Source of the DNA: Agrypnia vestita
Taxonomy: Eukaryota > Arthropoda > Insecta > Trichoptera > Phryganeidae
Direction of reading: 5' to 3'
Assembly (NCBI GenBank): GCA_016648135.1
Contig: JADDOH010000477.1
Coordinates: 124,001-188,000 of the forward strand
Length of the DNA stretch: 64,000 nt
Below the pieces are notes generated by a model. It was given only the letters and a program-made list of their open reading frames with translations, did no database searches and was not told the origin of the DNA. Of the stretch, positions 1-12,911 are shown one piece after another (position 1 is the first letter of the stretch; every line of letters starts with the position of its first letter). A program made the translations under genes and the position numbers.

Positions 1-2155
1 TCATAGCGTCTTATAACGCGGATACGGATCAAAATGTCTAACATTTGAAAAATAATATTTTTTCATATTTCTATATTATGTCAAAACATTTTTATTACGA
101 AAATTGGATTGACTTGGATGGCCGCTAGCTACATGTAACTGTCAACTTTTGCAAAGAGCAGACAGTATTTCCACTCAATCACATAAACTAGAAAAATATT
201 TTTTATATATATTTAATATATCAAGAGACCTGGATAATTTGACACTTCTCGTGTACCAAATGAGTCTTAGTCGTATTCATCCTTTAAAAAAAAAGAATGC
301 GTAAAAGAGTACGCATTTGTCTCAAACCCTTTTATAGGTCTAGGATTTGTGGGTTCCAAGCTGACTAACAATCTTTAATTTTATACATTCCACGATCTTA
401 TTTAAATACCTTTAACAAGGGCAAGCACTGTCTAAATGCAATTGTGAAATTCAGTTTTTATTGAATTATACAAAAATAATTTAATTATAATTATATGAAA
501 AAAAACGCTCTACATAAATATTTCAGACATTCACCATTGCAAAGAATATGAATATTTATTTTAAAATAATGTTCATGAATTTGTTTAAATAAATATAAAA
601 ATTAAGCGTTCCGCACAACAGGAGAGGCTACTTGCAATTACACTAAAAGAATCACATGAAAGTCATGAAATATTGGTAGCTAACAATTGTTTTAAGCTTT
701 TTGCCTTCACCACGGAAAAATATTAAAAAACAAAGAAGACAAAAACATAAAAAAATGACATTGTTCATCAAAAATATAAAGCAATGCATCAAATTTTAAC
801 CCAAAATATTAGCATTATATTCTCATACGATAATTTGGCACCATTTTAATTATGGTCTACTATGCTAATTAAGACAACAGATATTTGCAAGGTCTAGTAT
901 TAACCGTTGAATCGGTAAAGGTGTAAATACATATTATGTAAAACAAAAGGTATAAGTGAGACTTTTTTATTTTTATTTAAATATTACAAAATTTTCTGAC
1001 ACGCTATTAGTAACAAATTAAATTATTAAACAACTGACTACTGACAAATTCAAAACATATGTGACAAAAATGCTAAAACTCAGCCAATTATAAAACAAGA
1101 TTTTATATCTCAATTATATTATTATTATATTCCTATATTGAATCATGTAAAAAATGTTATCCATAAACCGTTTCAGGTTTCTATTATATTTTTAAATAAT
1201 TAAAAAAAAACACATATCTGTGTTATAAACAAAATATTTTTTTTTTAATTTTCCAAAATAATACTTTTTCCGATGAACTTAGCAAAGTAAACCTTATTTT
1301 TTTCAAAATAACAAAGTGGGATGAATAAAACAAACATGTTACGTAACGTGCAAAGAATAATTTCCGACAGACAAATTATTTTGATTAATGTAAGTAATTA
1401 CCAGTGTCTAAGAATAATTGAAGAAAATTCATTTTAATATAAATTATTACAGGAATATTCAGACTGCGAAGCTTTTAAGTTAAATGCCCAAATTTCAGGG
1501 TAAAAAGCCACGAGTCATGCTCAGGCTTCTTAGAAAACTTTTTAATTAACGACTGAGATAAAATTTCTTTTAAATTTGTAATTATAGTTCACTTCAAATG
1601 TGGAGATAACGGTTTAATTTCCATTTGTTTTAATTAATATTAAGCATTACGTTTGAGATTACGAAACATTTATATTTATTAAAGAAAAATATAATGTTTA
1701 TTACTTATGGCACTTAATAAAAGGAAAATTAATTTAGGGTAATATTCTATTTTCTTAGAATAATTACTTTTCGAGAATAATTATTTTAACGTAAAAATGT
1801 GCGGTTATTACAAAATAAATATATAATTTAACGCTTATTAAATATTTAAGTAGCTTTGAGATTGATAAAACATGCAGGAAACATTTGTATTATAAGAAAA
1901 TATTTTTTTCGTAATAACGCGTTTCCTTCTAAATCTTCAAATTCTTTGCCATGTTCGCCATGCCATTTCTAAAGACTACATTCTTCTGAAAATAACTACC
2001 TAAAATACTACCTAAAAAAGGCTGTATTCCTTTTGTCATTACAAAGGATCACATTCCCCTTACCATTGCGAATATTCACTAAGTTTTCTCCATTAAACAG
2101 AATGAAAACAGACTGCAATATTTGGTCACTTCACTATTTTACCTGCTATATGTGT
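1..2155. other. AT-rich stretch without recognisable gene
   Basis: I see only AT-rich sequence with frequent homopolymer runs. No coding frame of useful length, no tRNA-like fold and no repeat shared with the rest of the window was recognised. Confidence 0.6.
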
Positions 2156-2159
2156 TGCC

Positions 2160-2324
2160 CAGATTAAGCTGGGAGAAGCAATATAATAATGTGTATGAAA
2201 ACACAATGGGTCTGGACTAGTTGACACAGTTGCGAAAGCAGCGCAAGACAAAGAAATATGGAAGCACCTTGTTGAGTCTTTGGGCCTCCGCCCATACTAG
2301 AACGAGGGATGCAGATGATGATGA
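2160..2324 (+). mobile_element. 3' end of a non-LTR retrotransposon (5'-truncated LINE)
   Basis: Read on the + strand with frameshifts and stops, this encodes the extreme C-terminus of a LINE ORF: pieces such as QIKLGEA, then AAQDK and KHLVESLGL. It ends in a GATGATGATGAT tail, as expected for short-tandem-repeat tailed LINEs. The same C-terminal segment occurs on the minus strand at about 60585-61770 (ctgcttctgcacgagtcaac is its reverse complement), so the two copies support each other. The fragment is too short to be coding and is 5'-truncated. I infer an RTE-like clade; the assignment is uncertain. Confidence 0.7.
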
Positions 2325-3084
2325 TCTAGGTTTGCTTGTGCTGACTATTACTTATATTTTACATTCTATTAAACTTTATTTCGTGATTTGTCTTCCATAA
2401 TTAGGAGAGTATTCATGTATATATTATGATGTCATCACTATTACCCCTTTTATGGTTCTTGACCTATTCAAGAAATTTCCAGTATTGATCACTATCACAC
2501 GCTATTTTTCTCCAGACTTGGATTTACCTATATATTTGAAGACATCATAAGTTTTTTAGTTTTAACCTTACCAAGCTCCTGCACTATTCAGTTTTTATGT
2601 TCAGTGATCTTCCTTTTTAGACGATCAAACTAGGTTTTCTTATTTTTATAAACCTAGAGTTAAAAGCTTATCCAACTTAACAAACTGTTCAATTTGTTCT
2701 TATAGCGTTTCCACTGAAATGTATTTTCTAAAAACATCCCAGAAATATTCGTACCCTGAAACCCCATACATATTATAATGAGTAGTTTTTATTTTAATTT
2801 AAAATGTAATCTAGATACAAGAGTTAATTTCATCGTATTTGTTCATCGAAGATATTCTCGTAAATCTTCCACAATTGTGGAGATTTCTTGAGAAAAGCTA
2901 GGCCCTAAGGATATCACCCAAAAATACTCGAATAATCCTGTAAATATACTACCATATACATACATTCATATACTAGTAGTGTATTGAGTAACCTCAAATC
3001 ATACTTTGTATATCCACAAAAATCCAGAATGTCTTCGAACCAAAAAAATGGATCAAATTGTCATTTTCAGTCGCAATCATAAAG
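2325..3084. other. AT-rich stretch without recognisable gene
   Basis: No open frame, RNA gene or shared repeat was recognised here. Confidence 0.55.
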
Positions 3085-3375
3085 CTCATATTTCACCGCG
3101 CTCCGATCCACTTTCTCAATAATGTCCGGTTTCCATCACAGGACTCTTCCTCTCGCCGAATATCCGGTTTAATATACATCCGGCCGTAAATACGGCGTTA
3201 AGAATTGCCCACTCGAGTAATGCTAAGACACCTCGGCCCGAGAAATGATTTAGTGTGGGAAATTTTTACGTTATTGCATCGTGAATAGCCCCTGGAAGAA
3301 CGTTTATTGTGATTACGCGAAGCTAGCGGTTTTGCCTAGAAGGAAGGCGTCCGGGATGAGGGAAATATTTTACGT
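3085..3375. other. GC-richer island, apparently single-copy
   Basis: This patch is clearly richer in G+C and CpG than its flanks, has no long ORF and matches nothing else in the window. It could be a conserved non-coding element or simply a non-repetitive remnant; nothing in the sequence decides. Confidence 0.35.
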
Positions 3376-3775
3376 TTTATTTAATCTTGAAGGTTTCAAC
3401 GCCCTTCGAGCATACTTTTTTATTGAAGGATAAACGGATCGTTAAACTCACTTAAAGATTTTTATTTTTGATTTTTACAGCGTTAAACTTGCGGTTGAAC
3501 ATAATTATATATTTAAAGAAAAATAGAACTTCTTACTTGTACTGAAAAAAATAATTATCAAATAGAAGAATGTTTTACAGGGAATTACTAACTTCAAGTA
3601 ATGAAGTATTAAATAATTCAATGGTTATCGAATAATAAATTTAATGTAATTAGAATATTCTGAGTATATTTAAATTTTAAAATAATACAATCTTTGACAA
3701 ATTCATAATTATTTGATCTCCAGGAGGACATTATTAATCATTATAGTCATGGGTCCGCTCTGCACTAAGTACTAC

Positions 3776-3910
3776 AATGTAGTACTGCATTATACTGAAG
3801 CGCACACTTCAAACGTTTGTAAGTGAACTGCACATTGTAAACTACTTCAAACTGCACACTTCAAATTACACACTTTAAATCGCACATGCAATTCAAACTG
3901 CACACGCATG
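3776..3910 (+). repeat. Degenerate short tandem repeat (AACTGCACACTTCAA-like)
   Basis: The words CACACTTCAA, AACTGCACA and TTCAAACTGCACAC recur about every 15-20 bases across this stretch with many substitutions. It is an old minisatellite-like patch with no coding content. Confidence 0.5.
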
Positions 3911-4849
3911 TCACACGTATAACCGTTTTTCAACAAAGACTTCAAAAATAATGTGCTGTATTTTATTTTCATTATTTGTTTTTAATATAGACGTCAAGAA
4001 TAACGTGCTTTATTCCATTTAGTGTCCGTAAATAAAGCGTACACAATCAAAAACACAAGCGAAGAACGTCACAATAATGTCAGAAAAAAAATGTACATAT
4101 TACATGTCAGCCAATAAAAAATGCAATATTATATTACTTATTTCAACATAGATAACAAACTGGCAAGCTGTCTATAGAAAAAACTGGACCATGAAGCTCG
4201 GCAATCTTTCCAACCGAGCCGAGTCGCAGTGATGCGTGGGCTAATCGCGTGGGCAGCTAATCGCATCGGGTCTTTTGGTCGCGTAATATGGCCTTCATCT
4301 CTTTTCCCCAGGCGGGATTCTAACCCAAGGCTTGTATACGCAATGAATTGTATAATTGCTGCACATATTTATTTCGCGGTACCTATCCATTTCAAAAAGT
4401 GTGCAATTTTATTCTGTATTGGCAATATAAAATATCGGGGTCGAGATTTTTTTCAAAATGTTTAGTGTTGAGCTTCTTTGTTTGAAATTTTAGAATGTAG
4501 CAAAAGCGCACGCATTGTGCAACTGAATTTTTCACACCGTGAAGTCACGAACAGCTAATACGGCGATTTTTAGAGTGATATTTGATGACGAATGGCAATT
4601 TTTATAATGATGACATCAAGTTGTTTCGAAAATTGTGTAATGAAAATTGCATATACCCCGTACACTATTATTATCACATGCTGTTATGAAAATATAATTT
4701 TGATTAAATACATAGTGCTTTATTATGATCATTGAGTTATATATACATACATTTTTTAAATGATATTTTTATGTACGTGTGATGAATCACCTGTTTCTAT
4801 AGATTTTTTTTTTATTTTATTATTTTTATTTTTGAACTCTAAGGTGATT
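3911..4849. other. AT-rich stretch without recognisable gene
   Basis: A 78-codon open frame begins near 4229 but has no recognisable domain and its composition is not protein-like. A less AT-rich patch lies at about 4190-4330. Otherwise I see nothing. Confidence 0.5.
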
Positions 4850-5429
4850 TAAATGCTACGCGGGGAAAAATTGAGCTAAACTGGCCGTAGTATTGGAGCT
4901 ACAAAAATTTGGGAATGATGAAACGCTAGTATTGGGAGGGAGTTAGTAGCGATTGATCGGATATAGGTTACGAGCAGTTAATATTCAATTCTTATAAAAC
5001 ATATTAATCTTGTGGTAAAGCCGCGTTTGGTACAAATGGTTGACGATCGGCGCGGTCCGAGCGGTCCACATGTGCTTCCCAAAAAAAATACTGAACACGG
5101 CTTTCGTAGATTTAGGTCGCGTTTATTGCAGTTTAAGCCGTTAAAAAACCGATTAACGTCTACTCTAAGGTGACGATGATATTGACAGTTCCACGAGGTT
5201 TCTGAATTATTGACTTTTTTGCTCGGGTTTTGAAACCGTTTGAGAGCCGTATATCTTCATCTCGAGTGGATCCCCGTGCAACAGAGAGGCAGAATATTGA
5301 GCAAAACTAAGGAAGGCAGGTCTAATCGGGGGATCGCGCGAGGAAAACGCCCATAAATAATTTATAAGAATTGGCCGTGAAGCACGGATAAAACGTACAC
5401 TATGTACCAGAGGGGTGACCTTAACTGAG

Positions 5430-5750
5430 CGGATAATGATTTATTTTCGTTTCGCGGGAATCGGATAACGTAGGCAGATAGGAAAGTTAACTATAATTCC
5501 ATTATATTTATCTGTAGACTAACGCTCTGTCGAGAAGCGAATAGTGATTCATTTTCGTTTCGCGGGAGTCGGATAACGTAGGCAGATAGGAAATTTAACT
5601 ATAATTCCATTATATTTATCTGTAGACTGACGCTCTATCGAGGAGCGAATAATGATTCATTTTCGTTTCGCGGGAGTCGAATAACGTAGGCGGGTAGAGA
5701 AGTTAACTATAATTCTATTATATTTATCTGTAGACTAACGCTCTTCAGGC
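5430..5750 (+). repeat. Three tandem 108-bp units
   Basis: The phrase ATTTTCGTTTCGCGGGA occurs at about 5442, 5550 and 5658, and each is followed by a TTAACTATAATTC word, TATTTATCTGTAGACT and ACGCTCT. The spacing is 108 bp both times. Units differ at only a few positions, so the array is young compared with the neighbouring arrays. No ORF spans it. Confidence 0.85.
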
Positions 5751-5752
5751 TT

Positions 5753-6345
5753 TTACAACAGATAGGTAATTGTGCAATGACGGTATATACAGTTAGGAAA
5801 GAGATAACGATAACGTGTAAGCATATTAATGGCACGACAAGAAAATAATATACTCAAATATAGATACAATATATTAACTATGTAATCACTACAAACCTGT
5901 CCGACGTTAGCGTAGTTTCAACAGGACGGGTAACGTGTATACGATTGGCTATTCTAGCTCAGATTTCGCCGGGTTTGGTAGTAATAACCACAAAACATAA
6001 TTGGAACAAGTGTATCTAGATAAGAATATTGTAAATAAAATAATATGAATTTGCGGCCCATATACACATGAAATAAAAGGATAAAGCGTATGGGGATCTT
6101 ATAGATGGATGGATAAATGAAACAAATATATATAGGAGTAAATGCAAGTAAAAAGCAAGCATATAAGTACCAAAAACATAGGAGAACATAGTGTGATAGA
6201 AATTCGAAGACGGGAGGAACAATAATGTGAAGTGGAACGGATATAGCAAGAGCATGTAACAATGATAAACGTACAAATACAGACAACTACTTGAGACCGA
6301 TTAGACAGATACTAGCAATCTTTCAACACACCTCTAAGAACATGG
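5753..6345 (-). mobile_element. LINE 3'-region fragment, minus strand
   Basis: It starts with AGGCTTTTACAACAGATAGG and ends near CTAGCAATCTTTCAACACAC. The copy at about 50805-51235 has the same landmarks in the same order (GGGCTTTTACAATAGATAGG ... CTAGTAATCTTTCAGTACGC). Both read outward from a tail with the reverse complement of TGTAAAAGCC, which also caps fragments at 10260, 11845, 39975 and 47785. Open frames of 86 and 110 codons here are AT-rich translations without domains. I interpret this as the 3' untranslated part of a LINE family. Confidence 0.55.
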
Positions 6346-7703
6346 TGAGCGGTATATAGTTATCAGCGGAGGCGTCCAGTGCCTTGGCAATAAATGAGCA
6401 CTGAATTAATCCGACGCCTTGCCTGCGGCACTGGAGGTTTATTTACTTATTTGTTTTATTTGTTTTCATTTATTGGGTTTCTTACAGCCACATAATTAAT
6501 CAATCTTTGAAGAAAAGACAATAATTGATGCACAGAGTTTTGGGCCAATTACGCGAAAACACATACATACAATCGATAAAAGAATAATAAAAACATGTCC
6601 AATAGTGGGTTGTGTGAGTGTGTATCTGTGTGTTTATTTATTTGTTTATTTATTTTGTTTTGGGAAAAAATTAAAAGCAAAACGATCTTAAAAATCTTCC
6701 ACTGAATTTAAAAATTTAATTTAACTTACATTAATAGTTTATTGTGTTATAGCGAATAGTACTCTTCCAGTATTATATTGTTCGAGAATATTCACTGTCT
6801 ATGTGACATAGTTATTTTGTGGATCAATCTTACTGCCAATAAAAATAATAATAAATGGTCACAAATTATGTTTAAATTCCGCAACGGAGGGAGCTAATAC
6901 GTCCCTGTGCGCGGAGAGTCGCGGCCCAAAGACAGGATTCATTGGGGACCCACGAGGAAAGATCGCCCAAAATTAATTTAAAATTAGGTATAGTGCCTTT
7001 GGATGATTGTTATATCTAGGTATGCAGTGTGCACGTGGTGAATATATGGAAATTGATCCCATGATATAGCGGCCAAGAAACGTTAAATTTCCGATAAAGA
7101 CGAGCGGAAATACGGGAGAACGGGACATGATAATGGTAGATAATGAAGAAACATCAACTATGATTAGGGGAGTACCCGATAGATTGTGGTTACGGTTGAT
7201 CAAACGACAATATAGACTGAACTTAGAAATTAAATATTAAAAATTAATTATCGCGCTTGTGAAGTGAGTTCAAACCGTCTGAAGCCACCAAGTCCGTCCC
7301 AAAACGGGCACAGGGATGGAGATAGAGACGGCAACAGGAGGTGGGATCAACTGACATATCCGAGTGGAGATATGGTTTTTTTTTTGCCAAATTGAATCTT
7401 AGGAACAAAGAATTTGGTTTCAAGGAAAGTAGGATATTGAAAATCCTGGAAACACACGACTTAGGACCTTTGGCTGCTAGGGGGGGTTTAAAATGTCAAG
7501 ACACAGCAGAAATCGGGGAGTTGGTGAACGTCTACGAGAGCGCAAAATCCGCGTCGGTTGTTTTTTCGAGTGATAGAACCGTGAGTGAAAGTTACCGTCG
7601 ACTTAAAGTGCCTCAGTGGGTGAAAATTATAGTTTAACTTCAAGTGAAAGTTGTGTACGGGTAATTATGCTCTTCGACATTGCTCACGATAAAAGAAAAG
7701 GGG
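6346..7703. other. Gene-free part of the composite block
   Basis: A 98-codon open frame at 7341-7637 on the + strand has no recognisable domain. GC-richer phrases (for example GGGGACCCACGAGGAAA near 6946) resemble phrases near 5330 in the same block. A T-rich stretch lies at 6430-6660. No RNA gene was seen. Confidence 0.4.
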
Positions 7704-8560
7704 GGTACGGGTTTGATTTTATCTTATAAAGGGTAATTAATTTGGCATATTAGAACTTCGGAAATTACTGCGCTTTATTAAGTTGATTAGTCCGGCATAT
7801 ATAGAACTGATATTTGCAGATCTCCGGAAACTAGCTGTGCGTTATAAAGATACCTATTTTTATGCTAAACACGCGGGAAATTGTTAATAAATCTTGTAAA
7901 AATACCTATCTTATGCTAAATACGCGAGGTCCTGTTAAAAGAGTTTTAACTCAGAGTACGGGTTTGATTTTATTTTATAAAGGTAATAAATCTGGCATAT
8001 CGGAACTTCGGAAATCACTATGTTCTATAAAGTTAATTATTTTTGTCGTCTTACTAGGTTCACAGAATAATATTCGCAGAATTTCAGGAAACGATAGAGT
8101 TCAAATTTAGTTAAATTTTCGTTTTACTAAGTATAGTATTGGCGGATCTCCGGAAACTAGCTGTGCGTTATAAAGATACCTATTTTATGCTAAACACGCG
8201 GGAAATTGTTAATAAATCTTGTAAAAATACCTATCTTATGCTAAATACGCGAGGTCCTGTTAAAAGGGTTTTAACTCAGAGTACGGGATTGATTTTATTT
8301 TATAAAGGTAATTAATCTGGCATATCGGAACTTCGGAAACCACTATGTTCTATAAAGTTAATTATTTTTGTCGTCTTACTAGGTTCACAGAATAATATTC
8401 GCAGAATTTCAGGAAACGGTAGAGTTCAAATTTAGTTAAATTCTCGTTTTACTAAGTATAGTATTGGCGGATCTCTGGAAACTAGCTGTGCGTTATAAAG
8501 ATACCTATTTTATGCTAAACACGCGGGAAGTTGTTAAAAGATAAAAGGAGTTGTTACTAA
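7704..8560 (+). repeat. About 325-bp tandem units, roughly 2.7 copies
   Basis: The landmark CTCCGGAAACTAGCTGTGCG (CTCTGG in the last copy) occurs near 7822, 8148 and 8473, a spacing of about 325 bp. Each is followed by TAAAGATACCTATTTT and CTAAACACGCGGGAA. The second landmark GTACGGGTTTGATTTTAT starts copies near 7705, 7956 and 8281; the 251-bp first spacing shows an internal deletion in unit 1. Copies 2 and 3 are nearly identical. The 82-codon frame at 7862-8110 lies inside the array and is not credible as a gene. Confidence 0.85.
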
Positions 8561-8689
8561 CAGATTCGATTTTAAATAAGTCTTATAAAATACCTATCTT
8601 TGCTAAATACGCGAGGTCTCATTTTAATTTTTACATTTGTAAGGCATATAATATTTCGTTATATGAAATGTTTCGATTAGACCGGGTTT

Positions 8690-10235
8690 ATTTTAGTTAT
8701 CGAAAGAATATTTAGTTTATTTTAATATTTTTTTTTGTTTATGTTTAATAGTAAGAGTCCGTTAAAATTATAGCGAATAAATTCTGGGATTAAAAATACG
8801 TCTAGTGAAAAATATATAGCTGATCTCGCGGGGTATCAGGTTCAGCCCATAATAATCTAGATTTCCATTTCGTTTAAAATTATATAGAGTAATTTCGTGA
8901 GAGTCGGGACTTATTTACAATTTTACAGATGTATGAAATTTCATTATTCTAAAAAATTATATAAAATAATCTCGTGGGGGTCGGGGTTTATTTACGGTTT
9001 TACAGAAGTACAAGTTTCACTATTTTATAAAATATATAAAATTGCTTCCGTTCGGCCCGGGTTATCTTATATTATATAGGAAAACATAGGTCCCGCGCTA
9101 TTAAAACATATAAAAACGTTTCATGTGGCCGGGATTATTACGCGCGTTGGGGAAAGTCTATAAGGTAAAAATATGTTTAATTTGATTCGGGTATTTTATA
9201 TTTTATGAAAGATATTTGCTTCGCGGACTTAAACTATGAAAAAATGTTTCAATTAGTTCTGGTTATACTTTAGGGGTGATGTAAACTTCGCGGTTGTATA
9301 ATTTGGGGTACTTCGTATTGTACGAAAACGTAAATCTCGCGTATAAAAACGCGTATAAAAAAATGTGTATCATGTATTCAAACATATAAAAACTTCTAGT
9401 ACATTGTTTCGATAGACCGGGGTTGTATTATACTTATAAAGATGTTGTAGGGCCTCGTTATATTGAAAATATATAAAACCGCCTGGGGCCGGGTCTCCTT
9501 ATTTATAAACTATATAAGATTTCGTTACATTTAGTTATATAAAATGCTATCGTTCGGGAATTCGCGTTTCATTTTAAGCATGTATAAATATAGGGTCCCG
9601 TTTTAAACAATGTTAGTGTTTCGTTTAGAATTCGCGCCTTCATTTAGTAAATATGAAACATGTAGATTTCAATTGGAACTATTTTAAAATGTTTCGTTTA
9701 GAAATTCGCGTCTTGTATTATAAATGTGGAAATTATAGTATTCGTTTCGAGCTAAAACGTGTGAACATAGAAACACTACAGTTTTGACCGCTAATTTGTT
9801 TACTATGCCTAGGACATTCTTGCGGAGTATTAGACTTGATGGTAAAATTTAAACTCTTACTCTGTTTAAAATATACGTAGTGCCTCCGCCTAGATTGGCT
9901 TCGCGATATACTTTATGAAATTTGTAAGTCCCGCTGTCCTAAATTTATATAAAATTACCTTCGTTTAGATCGGGTTATATCATATTCCTCGTGGAACGCG
10001 TAAACCTCGTTGTCCTGAAACTAAATAAGGATGTTCCATCTAGACCGGGTTCATTTTACATTTTAGGAAGAATATAAATCCCGCGTCTTTCACTACATAA
10101 AATGGATTTGGTAAGATTGGGGTTGTTTATACTTGTAGAAATTACAGAATCCCGTTATTCCTAAACTATATTAAAATGATAAGTTATATTAAAATGATTT
10201 AAACTATATTAAAATTTGCCGGAGAGTGGATATCA
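8690..10235 (+). repeat. Highly diverged satellite, units of roughly 90-100 bp
   Basis: A set of words recurs in fixed order with heavy divergence: TATAAAA, then TTTCGTTTAGACCGGG or variants, then a TTTATTTTATATTTTA-like segment, then AAATCCCGCG, AGGTCCCGCG or GAATCCCGTTAT. Clear examples start near 8685, 8990, 9110, 9475, 9535, 9940, 10030 and 10120. Spacing is irregular, consistent with indels. This is probably an old tandem array at the limit of recognition by eye. Confidence 0.55.
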
Positions 10236-10255
10236 AATATTCGAGATGATAATAA

Positions 10256-10680
10256 AATTATTTTTTTTTTTTTTTATTTATTTGTTTACGCCCATTAGGC
10301 TTTTACATAAAGAGTATAAAATAAATTTCAAAAAGCACATACATTAAAAGTTTCAGGAATAGCACCAAATCATTAGTATAAAAATTAAAAATGTAGAGTA
10401 GGTAACGAGCAGCAATGCGTATAGGCTTTTACATAAAAAAATATATCATAAAATTAAAAAGAACATACATTAAACAATATAAATTACAAGTAGCAAATTA
10501 TTAAAGTACCAGGAATAGCACCAAAACATGAGTACAAAAATTTAAAATATAAAGTACAAAGCGGCAATGTGTACGAAAAATATATATTACCCACCATTAC
10601 ATATTAACAGCTGAAGTCAGTGACGAAGCAGTATTGCCTCTTTAAGTGTAAACTTTACTTTCTCCAGACTGTCGACGAAG
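10256..10680 (-). mobile_element. LINE 3' tail fragments, minus strand
   Basis: A T-rich run at 10260-10275 is followed by TTTATTTGTTTACGCCCATTAGGCTTTTACAT (quoted here only as a landmark split: ACGCCCATTAGG then CTTTTACAT). This is the reverse complement of the TGTAAAAGCC tail seen elsewhere. A second AGGCTTTTACATAAA lies near 10423, and AGCACCAAA words recur near 10362 and 10518, so the segment is internally duplicated. It resembles the 50805-51235 fragment. Confidence 0.5.
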
Positions 10681-10940
10681 ATGTCAATCATGCAACCATA
10701 TTCATTACATTATATTAAGAATAATATAATTTTGTTATCAATGCACAAACTTGGCAATGAACTACCTACATATGTCGACATTTTAAATCTATCTCTCTCA
10801 AAATTTAAAAAACACTATATGATCATTTCTTTTCAAAATATTAAATTTTTATATAATGTCTTAAATTTTTATATATATATAGCTGGCTATTCAAATTTAA
10901 TATTGCTATATTATCGGTGAATAAAAATTTCTGAGATCAC

Positions 10941-11850
10941 TACTTTACACCTTTTTGCATATATACCTTTTTTTTTCATAAATGTCTAACCTCATTATGT
11001 TTAAATTATGTATATATACTTTTTTTACATCTATACCCTTTATTTTTCTTTTACATTTAATCGTTTGTTGTATTTTAATTATGTATAAACCTGCTACTTT
11101 ACACTTTTGCATATATACTTTTTTTTTACATATATTTCTAACCTCATTACGTTTAAACTATGTATATATATACCTTTTTACATTTATACCCTTTATTTTT
11201 CTTTTACATTTAATCGTTTGTTGTATTTTAATTATGTATAAACCTGCTACTTTACACTTTTGCATATATACCTTTTTTACATATATGTCTAACCTCATTA
11301 TGTTTAAACTATGTATATATACTTTTTACATTTATACCCTTTATTTTTCTTTTACATTTAATCGTTTGTTGTATTTTAATTATGTATAAACCTGCTACTT
11401 TACACTTTTGCATATATACTTTTTTTTACATATATGTCTAACCTCATTATGTTTAAACTATGTATATATACTTTTTTACATTTATACCCTTTATTTTTCT
11501 TTTACATTTAATCGTTTGTTGTATTTTAATTATGTATAAACCTGCTACTTTACACCTTTTGCATATATACTTTTTTTACATATATGTCTAACCTCATTAC
11601 GTTTAAACTATGTATATATATACTTTTTTACATTTATACCCTTTATTTTTCTTTTACATTTAATCGTTTGTTGTATTTTAATTAAGTATAAACCTGCTAC
11701 TTTACACCTTTTCGCATATATACTTTTTACATACATGTCTAACCTCATTATTTTTAAACTATGTATATATACCTTTTACATTTATACCCTTTATTTTTCT
11801 TTTACATTTAATCGTTTGTTGTATTTTAATTATGTATAAACCTGTTGTAA
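10941..11850 (+). repeat. Six tandem units of about 150 bp
   Basis: CTGCTACTTTACAC occurs at about 11091, 11244, 11392, 11542 and 11694 (spacings 153, 148, 150 and 152 bp), with a partial unit before at 10944 and a final one ending near 11843. Each unit contains TCTAACCTCATTA, ACTATGTATATATA, TTTATACCCTTTATTTTTC and TAATCGTTTGTTGT. The 135-codon frame at 10982-11389 is only the array read in a frame without stops. Units are very similar, so the array is recent. Confidence 0.9.
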
Positions 11851-11873
11851 AAGGCTATTAAGCCGTGTAATTA

Positions 11874-11919
<46 letters not shown>

Positions 11920-11955
11920 GTAATAATAATAAGAATAATAATAAGAATAAAACTA
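11843..11955 (+). repeat. TGTAAAAGGC tail followed by an (AAT)n microsatellite
   Basis: TTGTAAAAGGCTATTAAGCC is the LINE-type 3' tail motif in + orientation, followed by about 25 AAT units with a few interruptions. It marks the right border of the 150-bp array and suggests that the array sits at the 3' end of a retroelement. Confidence 0.7.
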
Positions 11956-12104
11956 AATCGGCGGACCCTAAAAGTAATATGTATTGACCTTATAAAGATG
12001 TAGACTAGTGGGGTTTTATTATAGAAGCAATCAATTCTTTAACAACAACAAGTGGACAAGTGGTTGCTTCATGGGTTTGTTAAAACTTATAAATGGATGG
12101 AATC

Positions 12105-12475
12105 CTAGATTCAAAGCTTAATCCCGGTATTTCGGATAAATATAAGAATATGTAACATCGGAAAATAACGGGTAACGGGTTTTATGAAAAATATCGGTGC
12201 GTATAATCATTAGAGTATGATCATTAGAATTGGAGTCTAGTCTCGATGACCCGGGAAGTACGGATAGTAAGACGGAAATAAGGACTATGTTGCAGTATTA
12301 TTAAGATATATAAATACTTACAATTGTCGAGCTAGAGTCTAATTCCGGTATCTCGAGGAATATAAATTCAAGGAAAAGAAAATAATGTCTAGTTTCGGTT
12401 TGATTAAGGTATATACACCGTATAGTTGCCGAGGCTGGATACTAAGCCCCAGCTACGGAAACTTATAAGCGCGTA
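12105..12475 (+). repeat. Diverged repeats of about 100 bp
   Basis: Related phrases recur near 12112 (AAGCTTAATCCCGGTATTTC), 12232 (GAGTCTAGTCTCGATGACCC), 12333 (GAGTCTAATTCCGGTATCTC) and 12435 (GGATACTAAGCCCCAGCTAC). Spacing is about 100-120 bp. Similarity between units is low and confined to parts of the unit. Confidence 0.4.
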
Positions 12476-12911
12476 ATGGCAGGATCAAAGGTTAGGTCGC
12501 GAACTATAATTAATTAGGGGCCTGTGAATCGTGTGCGCGTGCAAGGCAAGTGTCCGCAATCCTTAGGTATAAAGTGAGGTACATAAAGTGAAACTACGAT
12601 GCACTGGAATGGATATAATCGGCGGCAGATGGGTAAGTCATGTCATCCTCTTTCCGTTTTGAGATTATAACGATATATAAAGGTGGCGCACGATTAAGAA
12701 GAATGGTCTCGGGTTCGACACCCCAGACAGAGACGGAAGAAGCGCCGACAGTGAAAGCTAACCCCTGTACCGTAAACTTTAAATATACTTTTATCCACAG
12801 GTGTTTGTTTGCATGTTGGATCCGTACTGACCATAATAGGGGCGAATTAATTCGCGAATTAATTCGCCAAATAACCCTTCTCTGCATGTGTGTGAACTTC
12901 CAGGGATCGCG

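Noticed and set aside
5954..6286. Overlapping minus-strand frames of 86 and 110 codons with membrane-like composition
   Set aside because: They are AT-rich translations of a LINE 3' region; the related DNA at 50860-51166 gives similarly hydrophobic but different peptides, so the protein is not conserved.
10982..11389. 135-codon open frame on the plus strand
   Set aside because: It lies wholly inside the 150-bp tandem array; its repeated hydrophobic peptide follows the DNA period and the frame is lost in other units.
12690..12720. GGGTTCGACACCCC, resembling a tRNA T-arm and B box
   Set aside because: No acceptable A box, D-arm or acceptor stem could be placed at the right distance; probably chance within GC-richer sequence.
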